64,000 nucleotides of DNA from Sporisorium sorghi (GCA_023212695.1 JALCCG010000003.1:1-64000), one strand, 5' to 3'; positions 1 through 8,935 are shown, counted from the stretch's first letter. A program made the numbers and translations. Notes: generated by a model from the sequence alone, not told the origin.

Positions 1-1146
1 CAGAGCCGCTTTCCAATTATAGCCTTCACGGATGCTTCGGGAAAGTATCCTGCGATATATTTGACGGATTTTCTGATTCAGGTGTTCCGATTCTTCGCCC
101 TCACGATGCCTTCCACCGAAACGCACACCGGACAACAATCGTCTAAGACGTTTCGATGCAGGATCGTGTTCGATATTCTCCACTTCATCCTCATAACCCA
201 GCGAGGGCTGAACGTTCTGTCTGTTCATCATTCTGTTCATCCACGCCGAGAATTTTCTGTAGAGCGTGGGCAGCACTTTGCCGAATCTGAACAAGACGTA
301 TACAACTCCAACCCCGATAGCAAGGAATACACCATAGATCAACATTTGTTCAATCACTTTCATCCACTTGCTTGGCGACTTCGGTTCTTCCTCCATCATA
401 GGCATTTCGGGCGGCGGCTCTGTCATCGAAGGCGGCTCCGGAGCCTGCTCTGCTCCAGAGCCGAACAGCCCGGAGATCCAGGCTGCTATTCCCCTCGCGA
501 GATCGGAGAACCACTGCTGAAGCTGTGGCAGAAAAGCCACGATTCCGATTAGAATCAGTAGTACGATAATAAACCATCGATTGTAGCGCAGAACGCGCCG
601 TTCCAATACCGGCTGATCTTTGCCCGGGAGCGTCTCATCGAGCACGAACTGCCGATTGACGATCAGCAGCGTCAGCACCAAGGCAGCCGCTCCCATCCAC
701 GTCAGAGCTGGTATTCCATCCTGAAATGAATCCATGAAGCTTAATATGAAACTGCTGACCCCGTACAGGATCAAACCGATCAGGAAATAGGTGCCTGGGA
801 ACATCAGATTCCAGCTTATCTGCTCCATTCGGCTCCCCCGATAACTTGCAACAAATAATGCGGGAATGGAATAGGCGAGAGCGAGATCAACGCCCAGCAT
901 GGCAATCGATAACAAAACGGAAACCAGGCAGCCCCATAGGAATGCCTTGAATTGACGATTGAATTTAAATAACTGCCCTCCAGTATAACCCAGTATGTAC
1001 CCGGCTAATACCAGCGCAGGCCATACCCATCGGAAGGATTCAGGCATTAGGTAGAATGCGGGAATAAACAGAACGGGGAAAAACAACACACACTCTACGA
1101 AGCCCTGCAGCAAAGCCTTCATATATCCCGATACGTGAACATTCAT
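1..1146 (-). CDS. DUF4129-like membrane protein (partial, runs off left edge)
   Basis: The ATG at 1146 opens a frame with no stop before the window edge, so only the first 382 codons are present. I read about seven hydrophobic membrane segments, six of them in the first 200 or so residues. A Pro/Glu/Met-rich loop, a last membrane segment and a basic soluble tail follow. The tail (a basic stretch with LRRLLSG, then IRQIYRRIL and GYNW) resembles the DUF4129 tail found on TgpA-type transglutaminase proteins. The start shares ATGA with the stop of the upstream DUF58 gene, so the two are translationally coupled. MoxR-DUF58-DUF4129/transglutaminase operons are common in Bacilli. Their exact job is unknown to me; a cell-envelope role is usually inferred. 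Whether a transglutaminase domain follows cannot be seen. Confidence 0.7.
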   Translation of the reverse strand, partial: MNVHVSGYMKALLQGFVECVLFFPVLFIPAFYLMPESFRWVWPALVLAGYILGYTGGQLFKFNRQFKAFLWGCLVSVLLSIAMLGVDLALAYSIPALFVASYRGSRMEQISWNLMFPGTYFLIGLILYGVSSFILSFMDSFQDGIPALTWMGAAALVLTLLIVNRQFVLDETLPGKDQPVLERRVLRYNRWFIIVLLILIGIVAFLPQLQQWFSDLARGIAAWISGLFGSGAEQAPEPPSMTEPPPEMPMMEEEPKSPSKWMKVIEQMLIYGVFLAIGVGVVYVLFRFGKVLPTLYRKFSAWMNRMMNRQNVQPSLGYEDEVENIEHDPASKRLRRLLSGVRFGGRHREGEESEHLNQKIRQIYRRILSRSIREGYNWKAAL

Positions 1147-2246
1147 GCTGACACCTCCTTCGCAGGAGAAGGAACATCTCCGAGAGGGAGGACGTCGACA
1201 CGATGTCCGTTCTCACGAAACCGCTGAAACATCTCTTCCAGCCTTGGGCTCACATAAGTGGTCAGAATAAGGATATCCCTTGCCTCCTCATGCCGCGACA
1301 GCTCATAAGCCAGGTAATCATGAAAAGAAAGTCTGCGGGTGAGCTCCAGTCTTGCCAGCATTTCGAATATCAGATGCTGCTGCTCCATGCCGCCAGCAAC
1401 GGGGACAAAGGCGTCATCCTCGGTCTCACCCAGCGTCCCGTTCGTCCCCATTCCGATCTCCATCCCTTGCGACAATAAATGTGCCGTTATTCCAGCTGCC
1501 AGCCGGATTCCATGCTCGATGGGCTCAGGCCTTGTAGCTTTGCTCCACATCTGCTCATGATCCTCAATATTCAGGTAGATCATCAGACGGCTGTCTGCGG
1601 TCGTATCCCGTCTGTGAACCTGCAGGGTGCCCGTCCGTGCAGTGGCCTTCCACTGAATATCCTTCAGCGGATCTCCATCCCGATATTCACGAACACCCGA
1701 TATGAGAAACGGGTCCTCCATGATCCATCTGCGGACCAGCATTTCGCCCATCCAGGTCTGCACGGGCAAATCCATATCCGACACATCAAGCGGCATTGGA
1801 TACACCAAGATTCCGCCGGTTAATGTCTTACTCTGCACAATCGATTCCAGTCCGATCAGATCGCCTGTTGTCATCGATACGGTTCCCAGCTTGTACAGAC
1901 CTCTTTGCTTCGCGGTAATCCGATGTCTGCGCAGGATTTTGGTCCATGGCAGAAGACTGAAGAAACTCTTGTGGTTCTGATTGAATTGTCCCTCACTGAT
2001 ATCCAGGTTTAATTGATTATCGAAGGCCAGACCCGAGCGGAATTGGGACTCTACCCTCAACCAGGGGACAGGCAATGCTTTGCGGTTCTCTATGATTTCG
2101 ATCAATTCGACGGAATCTCCCTCATAACAAGTCGACACCTTGAAGGAACGGCTGTAATTCAGCTTTTTCAATGCCATCCGTTTAAAAATCTTGCCCTGTA
2201 CAACGACAACCACAGCGGCGATGAACAATATCCAGTAGGCTCCCAT
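1143..2246 (-). CDS. DUF58 domain-containing protein
   Basis: 367 residues. A hydrophobic N-terminal stretch (residues 1-17) probably anchors the protein. The C-terminal half carries the DUF58 signature: GVREYRDGDPLKDIQWKATA near residue 185, then a von Willebrand A-like fold with YLNIED and later ILILTTYVSP. DUF58 proteins (B. subtilis YeaD type) are encoded beside MoxR AAA+ ATPases and are thought to work with them in envelope maturation or stress functions; the reaction is unknown. It lies 12 bp after the MoxR gene and overlaps the next membrane-protein gene by ATGA, so one operon is very likely. Confidence 0.88.
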   Translation of the reverse strand: MGAYWILFIAAVVVVVQGKIFKRMALKKLNYSRSFKVSTCYEGDSVELIEIIENRKALPVPWLRVESQFRSGLAFDNQLNLDISEGQFNQNHKSFFSLLPWTKILRRHRITAKQRGLYKLGTVSMTTGDLIGLESIVQSKTLTGGILVYPMPLDVSDMDLPVQTWMGEMLVRRWIMEDPFLISGVREYRDGDPLKDIQWKATARTGTLQVHRRDTTADSRLMIYLNIEDHEQMWSKATRPEPIEHGIRLAAGITAHLLSQGMEIGMGTNGTLGETEDDAFVPVAGGMEQQHLIFEMLARLELTRRLSFHDYLAYELSRHEEARDILILTTYVSPRLEEMFQRFRENGHRVDVLPLGDVPSPAKEVSA

Positions 2247-2258
2247 GGCAACCGCCCC

Positions 2259-3239
2259 CTACGACGAAATGCCTTCTTCTGTCGGTACGGAAACCTGCTG
2301 CAGCAACCGCTCGATCACTTCTTCAGAAGCGGCTGCCCCGCCCCGGCTTTGAAGTGTGCCCCGAAGCTTCAACCGGTGTGCCCAGGCCGGTACAGCCAGC
2401 TCCTTCACATCGTCAGGCGTCACAAACTCCCGGCCCTGCAGGACAGCTTGTACCTGTACGGCCTTCAGCAGGGCCTGACATCCCCTCGGACTTACTCCGG
2501 AGGCAACCGCTTCATCCCTTCTGGAATGCTCCGCCAACGAAACGATGTAAGCTAACATCTCGTCACTGACATGGACCTTGTTGACAATTTGCCTGGCTTG
2601 CACGATGCTATCAGAGGCTGCAATCGCCGCAAGCGACTCCAAGGGTTGATTATCCTTGAATCGCTTCAGGATATCGACGCTTTCCTGTGAGGTGGGATAG
2701 CCCATATTCAGTTTAAACAGGAATCGGTCCAGCTGCGCCTCCGGCAGTGGAAATGTGCCCTGCTGCTCCAGCGGGTTCTGCGTGGCGATGACCAGGAAGG
2801 GTTCCTCCAGCTGATGGGTTACCCCGTCAATGCTGATCTGCCGCTCCTCCATACACTCCAGCAAGCTGGACTGCGTGCGGGGCGTTGCTCTGTTAATCTC
2901 ATCGGCAAGAAGGATATTCGTGAACAAAGGGCCTGGCCGAAATTGAAACGCCGAGGATTGTTGATTATAGAAATATATACCGCTCAGATCAGACGGCAGC
3001 AGATCCGGGGTAAACTGAACTCTCTTAAACGTGCAGGCAATGGACTTCGAGATGGATTTGGCCAGCAAGGTTTTCCCCGTGCCCGGTACGTCTTCAAGCA
3101 GAACATGGCCAGAGGTCACCATCGCAATAAAGAGCCTGTCAATCAGCTGTTCCTTACCCACCATAACCTTGGAAACGTTTGCTCGAATATCATCGGCAAG
3201 ACGGCGAACGGCATGATAATCTGTAATGATTGGAACCAC
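2259..3239 (-). CDS. MoxR-family AAA+ ATPase
   Basis: 326 residues, normal for MoxR proteins. Walker A is GTGKTLL after LLEDVP (near residue 55), Walker B is LLADEINR (near 112), followed by the family motif TQSSLLECMEE. Sensor 1 lies in ATQNP and the arginine-finger region in LDRFLFKL. A C-terminal lid domain follows. MoxR ATPases act as chaperones that help activate partner proteins, commonly the DUF58 protein encoded next. The track start is a GTG directly abutting AAGGGG, which is unusually tight, so true initiation may be a few codons downstream. First gene of the leftmost operon. Confidence 0.9.
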   Translation of the reverse strand: MVPIITDYHAVRRLADDIRANVSKVMVGKEQLIDRLFIAMVTSGHVLLEDVPGTGKTLLAKSISKSIACTFKRVQFTPDLLPSDLSGIYFYNQQSSAFQFRPGPLFTNILLADEINRATPRTQSSLLECMEERQISIDGVTHQLEEPFLVIATQNPLEQQGTFPLPEAQLDRFLFKLNMGYPTSQESVDILKRFKDNQPLESLAAIAASDSIVQARQIVNKVHVSDEMLAYIVSLAEHSRRDEAVASGVSPRGCQALLKAVQVQAVLQGREFVTPDDVKELAVPAWAHRLKLRGTLQSRGGAAASEEVIERLLQQVSVPTEEGISS

Positions 3240-3393
3240 CCCTTATATAGTTTAACTTAACAACAAAGTTCGGCATGACCTGCCATAATTCCTGTTATTC
3301 AGGGCAAAATAAGTCACAGTTTGCGTTAAGCTTCCGTTCCCAGAGCTGACCAGTCAGGCGACCATTTACTCTACATAGTCATAAATAAGGCAA

Positions 3394-3415
3394 GAAGCTG
3401 TCCAGGGACAGCTTC
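3394..3415 (-). terminator. Probable terminator after the ABM-domain gene
   Basis: A perfect 10-bp inverted repeat GAAGCTGTCC/GGACAGCTTC with a 2-base loop lies about 60 bp after the end of the minus-strand gene at 3477. The T-rich tail (TTGCCTTATTTAT) is weak. Confidence 0.4.
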
Positions 3416-3476
3416 AGGATTCATCATATAAATGCTGATCGTATTGGGATCTGTTATAATTGCCCGTGAAAAAAGA

Positions 3477-3875
3477 TCAATCAGAAGCAGATTCCTCATC
3501 TGCATCTGCATCTGCTTCCGCATCCGTTCCACTGCCCGGGATCGATAGTTTGACCAGCTCCATTTCAGCTTGCTCGCGACTGTCGATCCGAATGTCGATA
3601 TAATGCTTGACCTCAGGCGGACTTGCGTAGAATGGTTCAAGCAATGCTGACCATTTCTTATAATCCGGGTGTCCCCGGAAACCGAGCAAATGATCTTTAA
3701 TCCCGCTCCAGCGAACAAGGAATATATATTCATCCCTGTTCTCCACACATTTATGAAGCTCATGATCTACATATCCCTTCTTCGTTAACAGAACGCCGGA
3801 AGCCGCCCGGAAGGCGCTCTCGAAATCACTCGCAAGCCCGGGTTTAATATAAAGTATCGCTGATTCCAGTATCAT
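3477..3875 (-). CDS. Antibiotic biosynthesis monooxygenase (ABM) domain protein
   Basis: 132 residues. Residues 1-98 form one ABM ferredoxin-like domain: an ESAILYIKPG first strand, a helix ending in FESAFRAA, a central YIFLVRWS strand and a final VKHYIDI strand. This fold is shared by small monooxygenases and haem-degrading proteins, but family members vary and no substrate can be named. The C-terminal 30 residues are a low-complexity acidic tail (DAEADADADEE) encoded by a short hexamer repeat. It has a GAGGGGG ribosome-binding site before ATG 3875. Monocistronic by position. Confidence 0.8.
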   Translation of the reverse strand: MILESAILYIKPGLASDFESAFRAASGVLLTKKGYVDHELHKCVENRDEYIFLVRWSGIKDHLLGFRGHPDYKKWSALLEPFYASPPEVKHYIDIRIDSREQAEMELVKLSIPGSGTDAEADADADEESASD

Positions 3876-4017
3876 ATCGTTCCCCCTCTTGATATTTATC
3901 CATCAACCGTGAGGCAGCTTGTACTTTGACGGCATCACGCTATGAAAACAGTAGGTGCAGTCAAGTATATGCTGATATAATAAGAAGAATGAATACACTA
4001 ACGAGGATGAGACAAAC

Positions 4018-4320
4018 ATGGCATTCGGCATCTCCAAACAGGAATTGCAGCAATGGAAGCAGCAGGTGGCGCGAGGCGACATCGCTTTTTTGACTCACTA
4101 CTGGTATGACAAGCGATTCCCCCAGTTCAATACCGTAACCAAGGTGGGCTGTTCGGACATCCGACGTCTTGAAGATTGGTGTTTGTCCAATGGGCTCAAT
4201 CCGGAGTATATCCATCACCGCCTGCCTTACCCGCATTTTGATCTGATCGGTCCCAAGCAGACCGAATTGCTGCATAAATATGAGCTTGAAGACCATATCA
4301 CCCGATTTGGTCTGACTTAA
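4018..4320 (+). CDS. YneQ-like conserved hypothetical protein
   Basis: 100 residues, compact and soluble, with no signal peptide. The opening MAFGISKQELQQWK, the FLTHYWYD segment, VTKVGCSDI and the C-terminal HHRLPYPHFDLIG match my memory of the B. subtilis YneQ family, which has no assigned function. It is preceded by GAGGATGAG as a weak ribosome-binding site and followed at once by a strong hairpin terminator. It is divergent from the ABM gene and convergent with the flavoprotein gene. Confidence 0.75.
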   Translation: MAFGISKQELQQWKQQVARGDIAFLTHYWYDKRFPQFNTVTKVGCSDIRRLEDWCLSNGLNPEYIHHRLPYPHFDLIGPKQTELLHKYELEDHITRFGLT

Positions 4321-4321
4321 C

Positions 4322-4381
4322 AAAACCCGCCCTGTTTCACGGTTCTCATAGAGCATACCGTGCAAACAAGGCGGGTTTTTT
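4322..4381. terminator. Bidirectional terminator
   Basis: AAACCCGCC at the left pairs with GGCGGGTTT at the right, with an inner CACGGT/ACCGTG stem and A/T runs on both flanks. It serves the YneQ-like gene and, on the minus strand, lies just beyond the flavoprotein gene that ends at 4439. Confidence 0.85.
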
Positions 4382-4438
4382 AGAATCCTGCTGCAATTAG
4401 CTTAGACGGAAGCTTACTCAGACTCGCCGCCAGAACCA

Positions 4439-5374
4439 TCAGATTGCAGATTTACCTGTCAGCTGCTTCAATGTTTTATTAATCCAGATGGCAGCCGTTG
4501 CACCTTCCCCCATAGCAACCGTGGTCAATTCGGAATGAACTCCCAAGTCACCTGCGGCCCAGAGCCATTCAACGCTTGTCATTTTGGACCTGGGATCGGT
4601 TATGACATGTCGATTATGCTCAAGCTCAGCCCCGAGCTGCTCAGCCAATTCCGAATAGATGCTGTTCCCTCCAAAGGAGATAAACCCCCGCTCCGCAGGC
4701 AAAAGGCTCCCATCCTCCAGCACGACAGCAGAGATGATGCCGCTCTCCTCAGAACGAATCTCCGCTACCTTCTTCTCCACATACGGAATCCCGAGCTCAG
4801 CTAATTGGCGCATATGCTCGGAACAAGCCGGCTTCCCCTCATGATTGACATAGGTAATATCCCTGGTTCGCTCCGATAGCAGCAAGGCCATACTGGCACC
4901 GGGATCTCCTGATCCCATCACGACGGTCTTCCGATTCTGGATTTCATACCCGTCACAATCAGGACAGACAAACACCGAACTGCCTAGCGTCGACATCAGG
5001 CCCGGAAGCTCCGGGAACCGGTCCATCAAGCCGGTTGCCAGCAGCAGGGTTCGCGCCCGGTATTGGGCTCCGTCTTTCCCGGTTAACACAAAATGCCGCG
5101 CTTCATCCCGCTCCGCCTTCCGAATGTCATCCGCTGCAAACGCAACGCCGACAGCCTCTGCCTGCTTGCGTCCCCGCTGCCTCAGCTCTTCGCCTGAAAC
5201 CCCGTCCGGCCAGCCGAGAATGTTGCGGTAGCTCTTGCATATCGTGGAACGCCCCGTTCCCCTGTCGATCACCAGCACGTCGTAAGCTGAATACCGCCCC
5301 AATTGTATAGCGGCCTGCAAACCAGCAATGCCGCCGCCAATAATGATGCAATCCTTCACTTTGGTGTCTATCAT
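4439..5374 (-). CDS. NAD(P)/FAD-dependent oxidoreductase, thioredoxin-reductase-like
   Basis: 311 residues, the length of bacterial thioredoxin reductases. FAD-binding GGGIAGLQAA is at residues 13-22, a CPDC redox pair at 137-140 (the thioredoxin reductase active-site position, where TrxB usually has CATC), a NAD(P)-binding VMGSGDPGA near 152, and the C-terminal FAD motif AAGDLGVHSE. It probably reduces a small disulfide protein or another electron acceptor; the altered CxxC suggests a TrxB paralogue rather than the main enzyme. Start chosen for the GGAGAA ribosome-binding site. Chromate-reducing flavoproteins exist, and chrA is upstream, but a link is only a guess. Confidence 0.85.
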   Translation of the reverse strand: MIDTKVKDCIIIGGGIAGLQAAIQLGRYSAYDVLVIDRGTGRSTICKSYRNILGWPDGVSGEELRQRGRKQAEAVGVAFAADDIRKAERDEARHFVLTGKDGAQYRARTLLLATGLMDRFPELPGLMSTLGSSVFVCPDCDGYEIQNRKTVVMGSGDPGASMALLLSERTRDITYVNHEGKPACSEHMRQLAELGIPYVEKKVAEIRSEESGIISAVVLEDGSLLPAERGFISFGGNSIYSELAEQLGAELEHNRHVITDPRSKMTSVEWLWAAGDLGVHSELTTVAMGEGATAAIWINKTLKQLTGKSAI

Positions 5375-5500
5375 GTAGGTTCTCCACTCATTTCTATATA
5401 GAATTCATAGCCGGAGCTTTTTGTATCCGGTATGCTTCCTGCAAAAGGTATACCCTAAATATTTAACCAATCCATGGAGATTTACTCCTGGCAATAAAAT

Positions 5501-5527
5501 AGACCTCGGCACATCGTGCCAAGGTCT
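5501..5527 (-). terminator. Terminator after chrA
   Basis: A hairpin AGACCTTGGCAC/GTGCCGAGGTCT with a 3-4 base loop and one G-T pair, followed on the minus strand by TATTTTATT. It lies 15 bp beyond the chrA stop. Confidence 0.75.
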
Positions 5528-5542
5528 AAGCTAAATCATACT

Positions 5543-6778
5543 CTATAGCAGCAGTTGACCGGCTATCGCACCGGCAATCACAACAAGCCACGGCGGGCTT
5601 TTCCAGAACATCAGCATTCCAAACAATCCCGCCCCCATCACGAACTCAAGCGGACTATGAATAGAAGATGTCCATATCGGGTGATACAATGCGGCCAGCA
5701 AAATACCGACCACAGCTGCATTCATCCCTGTCAGCATGCCTTGAAGTTTAGGGTTTCTGCGGATGCTGTTCCAGAACGGCATCGACCCCACGATGAGCAG
5801 AAATCCGGGCAGAAAAATAGCAAGTGTTGCCACGATGCCCCCAGGTATTCCTTGTATTACAACACCGAGGTAAGCCGCAAAAGTAAACAGCGGTCCAGGT
5901 ACAGCCTGTGTTGCCCCATAACCGGTCAGGAAATCCTCCTTGGACATCCAGCCGTTTAGCACCGTCTCACTCTCAAGCAGAGGCAGAACCACATGACCCC
6001 CGCCGAATACAAGTGACCCGGCACGGTAGAAGCTGTCAACAATGGCCACCCAGCCATTATCGGTCATCGCCCTCAGCAGCGGGAGCCCCACCAGCAAAAC
6101 AACAAACAAACCTAGGCAAAACAGTCCGGCTGTCCGTCCAATAGGGATCTTCATATCGGCAGCCTTCTCATCGTTAGCCTGCCGCTTAAACAACCACAGT
6201 CCCGATATACCGGCAAGAGCAATGACCATTACTTGAGATATGGGAGATTGCCACAGCAGAACGACAGCCATTGCTATAAACGCTAAAGCCGCACGCACGG
6301 GGCCCGAAGCCAGCTTCCCCGCCATCCCGAGAACCGCTTGAGCTACTATCGCGACTGCAACAATTTTCAGTCCTTGAATCCATCCAGCCGAGCCCGGATC
6401 GAAGGTCTGCATCAGATAGGCAAAAATCATCAGCATGAGCACGGACGGCAGCGTAAATCCGAGCCATGCCACAATGCCGCCCCATAGTCCCGCTCTCATC
6501 ACACCGACACCAATTCCGACCTGGCTGCTGGCCGGTCCGGGAAGGAACTGAGCCAGTGCCACCAGATCGGCATAACTTTTCTCATCCAGCCACTTTTTTC
6601 GCTGAACATAAGTTCCGTGGAAATAGCCGAGATGAGCAATCGGTCCTCCAAACGAGGTGAGTCCCAGCTGAAGAGCAGTCCACCACGTTTCGCTAAGGGC
6701 GCGCCATCTTCCGGACGGTTGATTATCGCCCATTTGAGCCTGTGCCTGTGCTTGTTCTTTCTCGATCTCTGTGTTCAA
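5543..6778 (-). CDS. chrA: Chromate transporter ChrA (two-domain)
   Basis: 411 residues, the long-chain CHR type with two homologous membrane halves. The first half has GGPIAHLGYF, then FLPGPASSQ and a Gly-rich GIGVGVMRAG. The second half repeats the pattern with GGGHVVLPLLE and a VPGPLFTFAAYLG segment. About ten membrane spans. ChrA exports chromate from the cytoplasm and gives chromate resistance; some members have unknown anionic substrates. The start codon is TTG, with GGGGAG about 11 bases upstream. A perfect 18-bp palindrome lies in the promoter area. Confidence 0.9.
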   Translation of the reverse strand: MNTEIEKEQAQAQAQMGDNQPSGRWRALSETWWTALQLGLTSFGGPIAHLGYFHGTYVQRKKWLDEKSYADLVALAQFLPGPASSQVGIGVGVMRAGLWGGIVAWLGFTLPSVLMLMIFAYLMQTFDPGSAGWIQGLKIVAVAIVAQAVLGMAGKLASGPVRAALAFIAMAVVLLWQSPISQVMVIALAGISGLWLFKRQANDEKAADMKIPIGRTAGLFCLGLFVVLLVGLPLLRAMTDNGWVAIVDSFYRAGSLVFGGGHVVLPLLESETVLNGWMSKEDFLTGYGATQAVPGPLFTFAAYLGVVIQGIPGGIVATLAIFLPGFLLIVGSMPFWNSIRRNPKLQGMLTGMNAAVVGILLAALYHPIWTSSIHSPLEFVMGAGLFGMLMFWKSPPWLVVIAGAIAGQLLL

Positions 6779-6831
6779 TATGTCTTCGCTCCCCTTACGC
6801 CAAAGTTCAATGGAAATAGGATTTTCATGAG

Positions 6832-6849
6832 TGCATGCCTAGGCATGCA
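6832..6849. promoter_or_regulatory. 18-bp perfect palindrome upstream of chrA
   Basis: TGCATGCCTAGGCATGCA is its own reverse complement. It lies 54-71 bases before the chrA start, a typical place for an operator. No regulator gene lies beside it. The regulator identity is unknown. Confidence 0.45.
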
Positions 6850-6947
6850 TCGTATGATCAAATTTTAGGTTACAACATATGCACAACATCAATCCACCTC
6901 TTTATGTAAACGCTATGTAAAATCTGAGCGCTAACTGCTATTACTGT

Positions 6948-7226
6948 TCACCTTGCACCATGTACAAGATGATATAAACTCCAGATATCTTTCACATTCT
7001 GTAAGTGAGTAATTATATCTTTTGGAATGTGGTTATTTTCATCTATACAACTATTAATTAGCACTAAATCGTTGATAGCTCCTCACGCAATGATTCGAGG
7101 ACTTACGCGTAATGCATTACTGAGCTTCTTAGCCATAGATGTATGAGAATGAGACTTCTCATGGTACTCCCCCCTCTTTACTTTCTGGACTATCCCTCGC
7201 CATCCTACCCATTTCATTTTTGTCAT
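6948..7226 (-). pseudogene. Possible decayed ORF with one in-frame TGA
   Basis: From ATG 7226 the frame runs 47 codons to a TGA at 7083-7085. It then stays open for 44 further codons in the same frame to TGA 6948. The second half (INDLVLINSCIDENN, then HLQNVKDIWSLYHLV) looks like real protein. No ribosome-binding site precedes the ATG and I do not recognise the family. A chance open frame cannot be excluded. Confidence 0.25.
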
Positions 7227-7345
7227 TGAGTTAGTTCAAAACTTATACATTTAAACAAAAACAAGCCACCATATCAAAAATAGGGCTTGTCTTTAGATTA
7301 AATCAAATTTTTTATCTAATTTAGGCTTCATTAATCTTAAAAAAC

Positions 7346-7657
7346 TTAAAGTTGATCTATTTCAAATATTCTAGAACTTTGTTTTACTTTTCCAACTTCG
7401 ACATGTCCCATCATACCTTATACTATCATATAAAATTTTGCGCCATCTTTATAGATAATAACCTCAGGTCTTATATCAAAGGTAATATCATATTTATTGT
7501 CAACATGCTTCCATGTTAGTCCGTCAGTTAATTCATACAAATTACCTTCAACAAAACCCTCTAATTTATAATTAATTTGTGATTCAATGACTCTTAAACT
7601 ATATACAATAGTGAAAAACGAGCAATAACAGATTAATTGAATATTGAGAGGTTACTC
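7346..7657 (-). pseudogene. Remnant of an unrecognised protein gene
   Basis: A minus-strand frame with no start codon reads about 79 protein-like codons (including ESQINYKLEGFVEGN and DGLTWKHVDNKYDITF) up to a TAA at 7418-7420. It then continues in the same frame for 23 codons (ending IFEIDQL) to TAA 7346. The internal stop and missing 5' end indicate a decayed gene. The family is not recognised. Confidence 0.45.
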
Positions 7658-7667
7658 TTCATCACAA

Positions 7668-7705
7668 AAGAAATAACTCAGCTATAGATTACCGAGTTAT
7701 TTCTT
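7668..7705. terminator. Inverted repeat, likely terminator of the 7832-8353 gene
   Basis: A 12-bp perfect stem AAGAAATAACTC/GAGTTATTTCTT with a 14-base loop, followed by TTTTG on the minus strand. It lies about 125 bp after the stop at 7832. Confidence 0.55.
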
Positions 7706-7831
7706 CATCAATTTTTATTGCATAATTATGAGATACACCCTGAAATAAGAACAAACATTTGTTTGTATACATTTTTTATCGAACTAATTTACATTCAAGT
7801 GGTTTACATGGAGATTTTTTCAGTTGCAACA

Positions 7832-8353
7832 TTATTCAAAGTTTATAAACCCAGAACCGTAATTATCTCTCATTTTTCGTAATGTAGATATTCCTTCTTC
7901 ATATGTCCCACCAGTCGCAATATAAATGGCCTCATTTTGATTATTCTCCATGTCAGTACCCAAAACACTTATATTTAGAAAACTATCGTCAAACCAAATA
8001 ATACCAAGCATATTGGCATGCTGTGGCGGGTTATTATGAGTCTTATTGTAAATCAAATTCCCCATGTTTATACCATTTTTTCTTTTAAGTACTTCTGTAG
8101 TGAGAGTTTCATAATTTTCTGTTTTTTCTATCCCTCTAATTTTAATGGAGCCCTTAAAAATATGCTGCCTAAACAAAGGTCGATATATCGTTCCTTCAAT
8201 ATTAATAGAAGTATTCTTAAGAGAGTCGGGATTTCTATCATTAAAAGCAACAGCAGTACGAACAACACTTATTTTTTCTGGAAATTGGTAAATAAATAGA
8301 AAAATGATGATTAGCAAAAGAGGGATACCAGTGAATATAATGATTCTTTTCAA
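7832..8353 (-). CDS. Hypothetical membrane-anchored or secreted protein
   Basis: 173 residues, not recognised. Residues 4-24 form one hydrophobic segment (IIIFTGIPLLLIIIFLFIYQF) after a short basic start, so it is a signal anchor or signal peptide without a clear cleavage site. The rest is predicted extracellular, with few cysteines and mixed charge, ending in a Gly-containing tail. AAGGAGAT sits correctly before the ATG. The gene is far more AT-rich than the chrA side and lies between gene relics and an IS remnant, consistent with acquired DNA. Confidence 0.6.
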   Translation of the reverse strand: MKRIIIFTGIPLLLIIIFLFIYQFPEKISVVRTAVAFNDRNPDSLKNTSINIEGTIYRPLFRQHIFKGSIKIRGIEKTENYETLTTEVLKRKNGINMGNLIYNKTHNNPPQHANMLGIIWFDDSFLNISVLGTDMENNQNEAIYIATGGTYEEGISTLRKMRDNYGSGFINFE

Positions 8354-8380
8354 TTTCCCATCTCCTTTTCTCCCAAAATA

Positions 8381-8420
8381 GAATAAGATTTGTGCAAAAT
8401 ATTCTACACAAATCTTATTC
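8381..8420. terminator. 14-bp inverted repeat between hypothetical gene and IS relic
   Basis: GAATAAGATTTGTG pairs perfectly with CACAAATCTTATTC across a 12-base AT loop. It probably terminates the transposase relic upstream on the minus strand. Confidence 0.5.
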
Positions 8421-8450
8421 TTAAATAAAGAAATAAATAGTTCATACTAG

Positions 8451-8935
8451 GGCGTGTCTTCAAACTCAAGCAAGCCACACCATAATGGATGCCAAGGCCA
8501 AAAAAGACTTGAATGTACACGCTAATTTATCATATCGAGTCGCCAAACGACGATAATTCTTTACTTTATTAAAGAAGCATTCCACCAAATGGCGCTCTTT
8601 GTAGACATCCCGATCATATTTCGGGATCACTCGGCGGTTTTTCTTCCCGGGAATCTATGGCCTGTTGTTCCTTCAAAAAGGTCCGAATGGCATTCGTATC
8701 ATACGCTCGGTCGGCTAGAACTTGCTTCCGGGTCAGTTTCATGCTTTTAAGGAGATTGAAACCTTGGACGGAGTCATGCGCTTCACCTCCGGTCAAGTTG
8801 AAGCGAAGTGGATTTCCTAACGCGTCAACTATTGCATGAATTTTCGTGCTTAATCCACCTCGGGAACGTCCGATCGCTTGCTTGCTTTGCCCCCTTTTGC
8901 GCCTGATCCATGCTGGTGAACTCGCACTCTAGAGC
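8451..8935 (-). mobile_element. IS5-family transposase remnant, 5'-truncated and frameshifted
   Basis: The minus strand encodes the C-terminal part of an IS5-type DDE transposase. IGRSRGGLSTKIHAIVDA opens the conserved part, then ADRAYDTNAIR (the second catalytic Asp region). After a frameshift near 8660 come IPGKKNRR, ERHLVECFFNK (catalytic Glu region) and YDKLACTFKSFLALA, to a TGA at 8466. The 5' part and the start codon are missing: homology stops at about 8935, where another gene's tail begins. GGGCGTGTCTTC at 8452 probably derives from the terminal inverted repeat. It cannot be active. Confidence 0.85.

Larger units (their letters stand above)
6850..7831. other. AT-rich gene-poor stretch with decayed coding traces
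   Basis: No intact gene is visible in nearly 1 kb. Two minus-strand stretches still read like protein, at 6948-7226 and 7346-7657 (listed separately), both interrupted by in-frame stops. A hairpin lies at 7668-7705. Base composition is clearly more AT-rich than the flanks. The stretch leads into an insertion-sequence relic, which suggests old acquired DNA under decay. Confidence 0.6.
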
